22,068 bases of DNA from NS-12 sp045403215 (GTDB lineage: Bacteria > Nitrospirota > Nitrospiria > Nitrospirales > NS-4), in the NCBI GenBank assembly GCA_045403215.1, contig JAXIOW010000079.1, forward strand, positions 1-22,068, written 5' to 3'. This document shows, piece by piece, positions 14,355-20,510 of this stretch. The position numbers and the translations under genes are program-made. The notes below the pieces were generated by a model, which was not told where the DNA came from, made no database searches, and worked only from the letters and a program-made list of their open reading frames with translations. How positions within the stretch are numbered: the first letter of the stretch is position 1; the number at the start of each line of letters is the position of its first letter.

Positions 14355-14407
14355 TCGTCTTGGCTGTTCACGATTAACGAATAACGTATAACGTATAACG
14401 CATAACG
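14335..14407. repeat. heptamer hairpin array A (lpxI / Gfo-Idh junction)
   Basis: Left arm: CGTTAAA, TGTTAAA, CGTTAAT (14335-14355) then CG. Right arm: five uninterrupted units ATTAACG, AATAACG, TATAACG, TATAACG, CATAACG (14373-14407). The arms are inverted copies of a consensus NWTAACG, separated by about 15 bases, so the RNA can fold into a long stem. The lpxI TAA (14352-14354) is inside the left arm; the Gfo/Idh ATG is six bases after the right arm. Confidence 0.9.
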
Positions 14408-14413
14408 GGTTTT

Positions 14414-15361
14414 ATGAGATCAATCAAGGTGGGCGTCATCGGCGTCGGATCCCTCGGCCAGCACCATGCCCGGGTGTTTGCGGAGCTAGCAGGAGCCCGG
14501 CTCGTGGGCGTCGCGGATGTGGACAGGGCGCGGGCGACTGCGATCGCCGGCCGGCATGGCTGCCGGGCCGTGACCGATTACCGCGAGCTGCTGGCCGACG
14601 TAGATGCCGTGAGCGTGGTGACGCCGACGCTCCTGCACCACGCGATCGCGCGGACCTGTCTGTCGGCCGGGCTCCATGTGCTCGTGGAGAAGCCGATGAC
14701 GGCGTCCGAGGAGGAGGCGCGCGACCTGGTGGCCGCCGCGTCGGACCGCGGTGTGACGCTGCAGGTCGGGCACATCGAGCGGTTCAATGCTGCCTTTCGC
14801 GCGACGCGGGGTGCGATCAAGGAGCCCACGCTCATTGAGTGTCGGCGCTGGGCTCCCTTCACCTCCCGCGGGGCGGATGTGGACGTGGTGCTGGACCTGA
14901 TGGTCCATGACCTGGACCTGGTGTTGGGGCTCATCAGTGTGCCGGTCCGGGAGATCCAGGCCAGCGGCGTCTCGATCCTGTCCGCCACGACCGATGTGGC
15001 GCACGCGCGCGTCGTTTTCCAGAATGGCTGTGTGGCGACCTTCAGCGCGAACCGCGTCGCCGAGTCCAAGCTCCGCGAGGTCCGCATCTTCGAGCCGGAA
15101 GGCTATGTGGTCGTCGATCTGGCGCAGCAGACAGCCGTCGTGGGGCGGCGGACGATGGGCGCCTCGGGGCGCTACGAGGTCCTGACGGAGCAGGTCCGGG
15201 GAGACGGGCGGGAGCCCTTAAAGCTCGAGCTGGAGGCCTTTCTTGATTCGGTCCGCACCGGCGCCCAGCCGCTGGTCTCAGGGCGGGAGGGCGCGGCTGC
15301 GCTGGAACTGGCTTATGCCATCATCAACAAGATCACCACGCATTCTCATCATCACGGGTGA
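14414..15361 (+). CDS. Gfo/Idh/MocA-family oxidoreductase in the lpx cluster
   Basis: 315 residues. The N-terminal Rossmann motif is G-V-I-G-V-G-S-L-G-Q-H-H-A-R at about 8-21, followed by V-L-V-E-K-P-M-T near 91-98, the E-K-P motif of the family, and G-H-I-E-R-F-N at about 118-124. The C-terminal part is the usual alpha/beta domain. Members oxidise or reduce sugars with NAD(P). In Acidithiobacillus and Leptospira a related enzyme, GnnA, oxidises UDP-GlcNAc at C3 before amination by GnnB, and gnnA lies between lpxA and lpxB, as this gene does. No GnnB aminotransferase is present in the window, so this is either GnnA with a distant partner or another sugar dehydrogenase. It starts directly after heptamer array A without a clear Shine-Dalgarno, and its last 47 bases overlap lpxB. 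Confidence 0.9.
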   Translation: MRSIKVGVIGVGSLGQHHARVFAELAGARLVGVADVDRARATAIAGRHGCRAVTDYRELLADVDAVSVVTPTLLHHAIARTCLSAGLHVLVEKPMTASEEEARDLVAAASDRGVTLQVGHIERFNAAFRATRGAIKEPTLIECRRWAPFTSRGADVDVVLDLMVHDLDLVLGLISVPVREIQASGVSILSATTDVAHARVVFQNGCVATFSANRVAESKLREVRIFEPEGYVVVDLAQQTAVVGRRTMGASGRYEVLTEQVRGDGREPLKLELEAFLDSVRTGAQPLVSGREGAAALELAYAIINKITTHSHHHG

Positions 15362-16481
15362 AGCCTCGGGCGATCTGCACGGCGCCAATCTCGCCGCCGC
15401 CCTGAGAGCCAAGGCCCCCGAGCTTTCGATTCTGGGCGTGGGCGGCCCGCGCATGCAGGCCGCCGGCGTGGAGTTGGTGCAGAGCCTCGGCCACCTGAAT
15501 GTGATCGGGATCGTCGGGCCTTCCGCGGTCCGCGCCCTGGCCTGCCGGGTTCTCGCCATCAGACGGATGCTGCGACGGGACCCCCTCGACCTCGTCGTCC
15601 TGATCGACAATCCCGGCCTCAATTTCCACTTCGCCCGCGTGGCCAAGCGGGCCGGGCGTCGCGTGGTCTATTACATCGCGCCGCAGCTCTGGGCGTGGCG
15701 GCCGCGCCGCATGCGGTGGCTCCAGCGCCGCGTGGACCACGTGGTGGTCATCCTGCCGTTCGAGGCTGAGCTCTACCGCCGCGCCGGCGTTCCCTGCACG
15801 TTCGTCGGGCATCCGCTGTTGGATGAGGTGGCGCCATCCTACGATCGGGACCGCCTGCGCGCCGCCTACGGCCTGCCGCGCGAGGTGTGCGTGATCGGCC
15901 TCCTGCCGGGGAGCCGCGCCGGAGAAGTCCGCGCGCTCCTGCCAGTCATGCTGGAGGCCGTGCGGCTGTTGCAGGGCCAGGGCCGGGCGCTCAAGGCGAT
16001 CCTGGCGCTCGCCGAGACGGTGGACCCGGACGAAATCAAGCGCCTGTGCGATGGCGCCGGGCTGGACGTGCGCCTGGTCGCGCGGGACCCGAACGGGGTC
16101 ATGGCCGCCGCCGATCTGCTCTTCATCGCCTCCGGCACGGCGACCTTGCAGGCCGCCATCATCGGCACCCCGATGGTGATCGTCTACAAGCTGCCCTGGC
16201 TCACCTACCTGCTCGCGCGCCTGCTGGTCCGAGTCCACAGCATCGGCCTGGCCAACCTCGTCGCCGGCCGGCCGTTCATTCCCGAGCTCATCCAGCATCA
16301 CGCCACGCCGGCCTGTCTGGCCGACCAGGCGCGGCGCATCCTCGACGACGCGTCCTCTCGTGAAACGATGCGGGCCGAGATGGCCCGCGTGCGGACGTTG
16401 CTCGGGACGCCAGGGGCGTCGGGCCGCGCGGCGGAGGTGGTGCTCGAGCAGCTTCGCGGCCAGGAGGCGGGCGTGCGATGA
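15315..16481 (+). CDS. lpxB: lipid-A-disaccharide synthase
   Basis: 388 residues, close to the E. coli length. LpxB (GT19) joins UDP-2,3-diacylglucosamine and lipid X into the beta-1,6 disaccharide at the inner face of the inner membrane. Visible signatures are I-T-G-E-A-S-G-D-L-H-G at about 13-23, I-D-N-P-G-L-N-F at about 97-104, Y-Y-I-A-P-Q-L-W-A-W at about 121-130, F-V-G-H-P-L-L-D and L-L-P-G-S-R. ATG 15315 is chosen as the last start before the conserved R-I-L-I-I-T-G-E; an earlier in-frame ATG (15243) would only add residues read out of frame from the preceding gene. It overlaps that gene by 47 bases and ends in an ATGA overlap with msbA. Confidence 0.96.
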   Translation: MPSSTRSPRILIITGEASGDLHGANLAAALRAKAPELSILGVGGPRMQAAGVELVQSLGHLNVIGIVGPSAVRALACRVLAIRRMLRRDPLDLVVLIDNPGLNFHFARVAKRAGRRVVYYIAPQLWAWRPRRMRWLQRRVDHVVVILPFEAELYRRAGVPCTFVGHPLLDEVAPSYDRDRLRAAYGLPREVCVIGLLPGSRAGEVRALLPVMLEAVRLLQGQGRALKAILALAETVDPDEIKRLCDGAGLDVRLVARDPNGVMAAADLLFIASGTATLQAAIIGTPMVIVYKLPWLTYLLARLLVRVHSIGLANLVAGRPFIPELIQHHATPACLADQARRILDDASSRETMRAEMARVRTLLGTPGASGRAAEVVLEQLRGQEAGVR

Positions 16482-18226
16482 AGTTGTATCTGCGATTGCT
16501 GCAGTATTTGCGACCTTACTGGATGCGCCTCCTTGCGGCTGCGGTCTGCTCGGGGCTGGTGGCTGCCTTTACGGGCGCCTATGCCTGGCTCGTCCGGCCC
16601 GCTCTCGACGAGATCTTCATCAACAGGAACGCGACGTGGCTGATCCTCCTGCCGGTGGCGCTGATGGCCGTGTCGGTGCTCAAAGGGATCGCGAACTACG
16701 GCCAGACCTACCTGATAGTCTACGTTGGGACCCGCGTCGTGACCGACATCCGCCAGCGGCTCTTCAGCCACCTGATGCGGCTTCCGGTCGGCTTCCATCT
16801 CAAGAATCCATCCAGCCGGATGATGTCCCGCGTCATCAACGACGTGAACTGGATTCAGAGCGCCGTGTCCGGAGTCGTCAAGGACTTCTTCCAGCAAAGC
16901 CTGACGTTCCTGGTCCTGCTCGGCGTGGTGTTCTATCAGAACTGGCAGTTGACCCTGCTGTCGAGTGCCGTGATCCCGTTGTCGATCTATCCGATAGTCC
17001 GGTTCGGCAATCGGCTGAGGAGGATCGCTACGATCGGCCAAGAACGGACGGCCGACATGTCCACGGCCTTGCAGGAGACGCTGACCGGCATCCGCATTGT
17101 CAAGGGCTTTACGCGGGAGCCCGCCGAGGACCGGCGCTTCGCACGGCACAACGAGGCGTACTTCCGCGCCTGGATGAAATCCACCCAGGTCTCCGCCATC
17201 ACGTCACCCGTGCTGGAAGCGATTGGGGTCATCGGGGTGGCCGGGATCATCTGGTATGGAGGCTCGCTGGTCATTCGGGGGACAATGACGCCGGGAACGT
17301 TCTTCTCCTTCCTCACGGCGGTGTTCCTGATGTACAACCCGATCAAGCGCCTGGCGTCGGCCAACATGACGATCCAGCAAGCCCTCTCGGCAGCCGAGCG
17401 GGTCTTTGCCGTCCTGGATGTCGAGACCGAGGCGGCGACCGATACCGGCGTGCAGGGCCTCGACGGGGTGCAGACCTCGATCGAGCTGCGCGGGGTGTCT
17501 TTTCGCTATGATGGCGTCGAGACCTGGGCCTTGCGCGATCTTTCACTGACGGTCCGGGCCGGCGAAGTGCTGGCTCTTGTGGGGAGCAGCGGCGCCGGTA
17601 AGACGACCCTCGTGAACCTCATTCCCCGCTTCTACGATCCGACAGAAGGGGCGATCCTCATCGACGGCGTGGACCTCTGCGAGATTCGCCTGGCGGCCCT
17701 CCGGCGGCAGATCGGGATCGTCTCCCAGGAGACTCTCCTGTTCGACGACACCGTGCGCAACAACATCGCTTACGGCAAGGACGAGATCACCGACGAGGCC
17801 ATCATGGAGGCCGCCCGCGCGGGGTATGCCCATGAGTTCATCATGAAGCTGCCGAACGGGTACGACACCATGATCGGGGAAAACGGAGTGAAGCTCTCAG
17901 GCGGGGAACGCCAGCGATTGGCCATTGCGCGGGCGTTGCTGCGCAACCCCCCCATCCTCATCCTCGACGAAGCGACCTCGTCACTGGACACGGAGTCAGA
18001 GCGCATGGTCCAAATGGCCTTGGCCAATCTCATGAAAGGCCGGACCACGTTCGTGATCGCCCATCGGCTCTCCACCGTCCAGCGCGCCGACCGGATCGTC
18101 GTCCTAGACGGGGGACGTCTGGTCGAAATAGGCCGCCATGATGATCTCCTGGCCCGCGGCGGCATCTATCAGCGGCTCTACCAGATGCAGTTCCAGGATC
18201 ACGGGGACAATGACGTTAATCGTTAA
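16478..18226 (+). CDS. msbA: lipid A export ABC transporter, MsbA type
   Basis: 582 residues, the MsbA size, with a fused membrane and ATPase domain acting as a homodimer that flips lipid A-core to the outer leaflet of the inner membrane. Six hydrophobic segments occupy about residues 10-310. The nucleotide-binding domain has Walker A G-S-S-G-A-G-K-T-T near 368, signature L-S-G-G-E-R-Q-R near 472, Walker B I-L-I-L-D-E-A-T near 492 and the switch histidine in I-A-H-R-L-S-T. Start ATG 16478 overlaps the lpxB stop, with AGGAGG at 16462-16467. The last codons, Asp-Val-Asn-Arg-stop, are supplied by heptamer array B. A general lipid exporter is possible by sequence; the lps context favours MsbA. 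Confidence 0.94.
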   Translation: MKLYLRLLQYLRPYWMRLLAAAVCSGLVAAFTGAYAWLVRPALDEIFINRNATWLILLPVALMAVSVLKGIANYGQTYLIVYVGTRVVTDIRQRLFSHLMRLPVGFHLKNPSSRMMSRVINDVNWIQSAVSGVVKDFFQQSLTFLVLLGVVFYQNWQLTLLSSAVIPLSIYPIVRFGNRLRRIATIGQERTADMSTALQETLTGIRIVKGFTREPAEDRRFARHNEAYFRAWMKSTQVSAITSPVLEAIGVIGVAGIIWYGGSLVIRGTMTPGTFFSFLTAVFLMYNPIKRLASANMTIQQALSAAERVFAVLDVETEAATDTGVQGLDGVQTSIELRGVSFRYDGVETWALRDLSLTVRAGEVLALVGSSGAGKTTLVNLIPRFYDPTEGAILIDGVDLCEIRLAALRRQIGIVSQETLLFDDTVRNNIAYGKDEITDEAIMEAARAGYAHEFIMKLPNGYDTMIGENGVKLSGGERQRLAIARALLRNPPILILDEATSSLDTESERMVQMALANLMKGRTTFVIAHRLSTVQRADRIVVLDGGRLVEIGRHDDLLARGGIYQRLYQMQFQDHGDNDVNR

Positions 18227-18308
18227 ACGGCACCCCCACCCATCCCTCCCCCCTCGAGGGGGAGGGTGAGGGTGGGGGGCATTCCCGATTAACGATTAAC
18301 GAATAACG
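18214..18308. repeat. heptamer hairpin array B (msbA / acyltransferase junction)
   Basis: Left arm CGTTAAT, CGTTAAA (18214-18227) then CG; right arm ATTAACG, ATTAACG, AATAACG (18288-18308). The right arm ends exactly at the base before the acyltransferase ATG. The msbA TAA (18224-18226) is in the second left unit. Between the arms sits a separate GC-rich palindrome. Confidence 0.88.
18230..18280. repeat. GC-rich palindrome nested in array B
   Basis: A run of C-rich bases leads to the centre CTCGAG (18253-18258), mirrored by GGGGGAGGGTGAGGGTGGGGGG on the other side, except that the quoted arm is split here: GGGGGAGGGTGAGGG then TGGGGGG. The arms are about 25 bases with few mismatches. This type of CCCTCCCC/GGGGAGGG repeat is scattered in many GC-rich genomes. 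It appears to have been inserted into, or to form the loop of, the heptamer array. Confidence 0.75.
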
Positions 18309-18988
18309 ATGTGCGGGCCATTCAAAGGTATGTGGAACTGGTTGAAACTGGCGATACTGCCGCCCATCGGCTATGCGGCAGTCCGGGCCCTCGGGGTGAC
18401 GTTGCGGACCCGCACGCTCCACGCCGAGCGCGTCCGGGCGTTCTGGGAGTCGGGCCGTGGCGTCATCATCGCCTTCTGGCACAGCCGCCAGCTCATGATG
18501 CCCCTGTGCTATGGAGGCTCACGGCTCTATATCCTGATCAGCGAGCACCGCGACGGCGAACTGATCCATCGGATCGTGCGAAGGTTCGGCTTTGACACCA
18601 TCCGCGGCTCCACCACGCGCGGGGGCGCGCGGGCGCTCCGCCAGATGGCGCGGCTGGGGCGTGAGGGCGCCGACTTGGCGGTGACCCCGGACGGCCCGCG
18701 GGGGCCACGGTGCATCGCGCAGCCAGGCGTGGTCGAGCTGGCGAAGCTGACGGGGCAGCCGATCATTCCATTAACCTTCGCTGCCTCAAAAAAAAACTCT
18801 TCCGGAGCTGGGACCGGTTCCAGGTCCCGTTGCCGTTCAGCCGGGCCTGCTTTGCGTGGGGCGAGCCGATCTGGGTGCCCCGCGACTCAGACCACGTGCA
18901 GCTTGAAGCGAAGCGGGTGGAAGTGGAGGCCGCGCTCAACAAGCTCGGCGATGAGGCGGATCACGCGGTCGGCGACGTTACTCGTTAA
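18309..18988 (+). CDS. DUF374 lysophospholipid acyltransferase-like protein, split by frameshift at A9
   Basis: Two frames are needed. From ATG 18309 the protein reads through H58 of F-W-H-S-R-Q-L, S-E-H-R-D-G-E (78-84) and T-P-D-G-P-R-G-P-R (126-134), all DUF374 landmarks, up to Ser160-Lys. At nine adenines (18788-18796) the homology passes to the -1 frame, which continues L-F-R-S-W-D-R-F and ends at TAA 18988. One extra A would restore 226 residues. Without a shift, a nonsense tail runs to a stop at 19058. DUF374 includes LpxJ of epsilonproteobacteria, a late acyltransferase of lipid A, so a role in secondary acylation is likely by context. No Shine-Dalgarno precedes the ATG, which directly follows array B. 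Slippage, mutation and base-calling error are all possible. Confidence 0.82.
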
Positions 18989-19067
18989 CCGTTATTCGTT
19001 AATCGTTAAACGGAACTGTATTCATTCCAGGAATTCACGAATAACGTATAACGATTAACGTTTAACG
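18976..19067. repeat. heptamer hairpin array C (acyltransferase / kdtA junction)
   Basis: Left arm of five units CGTTACT, CGTTAAC, CGTTATT, CGTTAAT, CGTTAAA (18976-19010) then CG; right arm of four units AATAACG, TATAACG, ATTAACG, TTTAACG (19040-19067). The spacer is about 27 bases and contains its own small palindrome around CCAGGAATT. The acyltransferase TAA (18986-18988) lies in the second left unit; the unshifted frame of that gene stops in the right arm (19056-19058). Confidence 0.9.
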
Positions 19068-19074
19068 AGCGGCT

Positions 19075-20364
19075 ATGTTCGTTCTCTACAATCTTCTCCT
19101 GCTCCTGGCGTCACCGGTGATTTTGGCGATCCTGCTGGCCAAGAAACGGTGCCGCCCGGGCCTGCGTCAGCGGCTGGGCTGGCTGCCCAGAGATCTGGTC
19201 CTTTGCCGTGATGGGCGCCCGACGATCTGGGTGCACGCCGTGTCCATGGGGGAGGCGACGGCGGTGGTCCCATTGGTCCAGCAGCTGAAGACGCGCCATC
19301 CGGCCGCCCGCGTGTTCGTGTCCACCGTCACCGAGACCGGCAAGGAAACAGTCCAGCGCCGGCTGGCCGGGCAGGCGGAGCATCTCTACTTTCCGCTGGA
19401 TTTCAGCTGGTCGGTCCGGTCCGCCTTGCAGACCGTACGCCCGAACGTGATCGTGGTGGTCGAGACGGAATTCTGGCCGAACTTCCTGCGCGAGGCGGCG
19501 GCACGGCGGATTCCCGTCATCCTGGTGAACGGCCGGCTTTCGACCGACTCCTTCGCCGGGTATCGCCGGCTCCGGCCTTTTTTCCGCCGCGTGCTGGCGG
19601 CGTTTACCCTCTGCGCCATGCAGACCGACCGCGATGTGGAGCGGATGATCCAGCTCGGCGTGGAGACGAAGCGGGTCGTGCGGATCGGCAATCTCAAATA
19701 CGATCAGGTCGCCGCCTCGGCGCAGGCGACCGCGGGGACGATCTCCAGGCAGGATCTCAGATTGGCGGGGGGCGAGGAGCTGTTTGTGGCGGGGAGCACC
19801 CATCCGGGCGAGGAGGAGGCGGTGCTGGACTGTTACCGCCGTCTGCTCGACGTCGCACCGGCGCTGGTCCTGGTCCTCGCCCCGCGGCATATCGAGCGGG
19901 CCGAGGACGTGGTCAGGGTCGTGCAGTCGCGCGGGTTCACCGCTGTGAGACGGACGAAGCTTCCCGGCGCCGGAGACGCGCCGATCACCGGTCCCCGCGT
20001 GATCGTCCTGGATACGCGGGGTGAGCTGGCCACGCTGTATCGGGACGCGACGCTGGTCTTCGTGGGGGGCAGCCTGGTGAACGTGGGCGGACACAGCCCG
20101 CTGGAGCCGGCAGCCTGGGGCAAGGCCGTCGTCTTCGGGGCACACATGGATCACTTCGCCGAGGCGGCAGAGCAGTTCCTCGCCTGCGGCGCGGGCGTGA
20201 TGGTGCGCGACGCCCATGAAATGACACGAACCATGACATCCCTGCTCCTGGACCGATCCCGTCTGGAGGCGATGGGCAAGGCCGCATATCAGCTCGTGCT
20301 GGAGAACCAGGGGGCGCTGGCGCGCACGGTGGCCTTGATTGCGAACGTCCTCGAAGGACGTTGA
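19075..20364 (+). CDS. kdtA: 3-deoxy-D-manno-octulosonic acid (Kdo) transferase
   Basis: 429 residues, normal for KdtA/WaaA (GT30), which adds Kdo to lipid IVA at the inner membrane. An N-terminal hydrophobic anchor (residues 5-21) is followed by the first Rossmann domain with H-A-V-S-M-G-E at 54-60; Glu60 aligns with the catalytic Glu31 of the Aquifex enzyme. E-T-E-F-W-P-N (about 128-134), G-N-L-K-Y-D (about 204-209) and V-G-G-S-L-V-N-V-G-G-H-S-P-L-E-P in the C-terminal CMP-Kdo domain are all intact. How many Kdo residues it adds cannot be read from sequence. ATG 19075 lies seven bases after array C with only a weak GAGCGG upstream. The stop, in Arg-TGA, is made by the first unit of array D. 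Confidence 0.96.
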   Translation: MFVLYNLLLLLASPVILAILLAKKRCRPGLRQRLGWLPRDLVLCRDGRPTIWVHAVSMGEATAVVPLVQQLKTRHPAARVFVSTVTETGKETVQRRLAGQAEHLYFPLDFSWSVRSALQTVRPNVIVVVETEFWPNFLREAAARRIPVILVNGRLSTDSFAGYRRLRPFFRRVLAAFTLCAMQTDRDVERMIQLGVETKRVVRIGNLKYDQVAASAQATAGTISRQDLRLAGGEELFVAGSTHPGEEEAVLDCYRRLLDVAPALVLVLAPRHIERAEDVVRVVQSRGFTAVRRTKLPGAGDAPITGPRVIVLDTRGELATLYRDATLVFVGGSLVNVGGHSPLEPAAWGKAVVFGAHMDHFAEAAEQFLACGAGVMVRDAHEMTRTMTSLLLDRSRLEAMGKAAYQLVLENQGALARTVALIANVLEGR

Positions 20365-20510
20365 CCGTTATTCGTTAAACGTTATACGTTATTCGTTAAT
20401 CGAAGGGATGGCCAAAGTCTATGACGCATCTGTCCCACGTTTAACGCATAACGAATAACGAGTAACGGCCCCATGGGATCCGATTAACGATGAACGATCC
20501 ACGAATAACT
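20359..20510. repeat. heptamer hairpin array D (kdtA / lpxK junction)
   Basis: Left arm of six units: CGTTGAC, CGTTATT, CGTTAAA, CGTTATA, CGTTATT, CGTTAAT (20359-20400). Right arm of four units: TTTAACG, CATAACG, AATAACG, AGTAACG (20440-20467). After a 15-base break a second right-hand block follows: ATTAACG, ATGAACG, ATCCACG, AATAACT (20483-20510), the last three degenerate. The kdtA stop is in the first unit and the lpxK ATG (20490) is the start of ATGAACG. This is the longest of the four arrays. Confidence 0.88.

Noticed and set aside
18309..19058. 249-residue acyltransferase read without a frameshift
   Set aside because: After Ser160-Lys-Lys the frame loses family resemblance and reads through the repeat array; the -1 frame carries the conserved C-terminal half.
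14335..20510. CRISPR array
   Set aside because: Units are 7 bases, contiguous and inverted around a centre, with no spacers and no cas genes.
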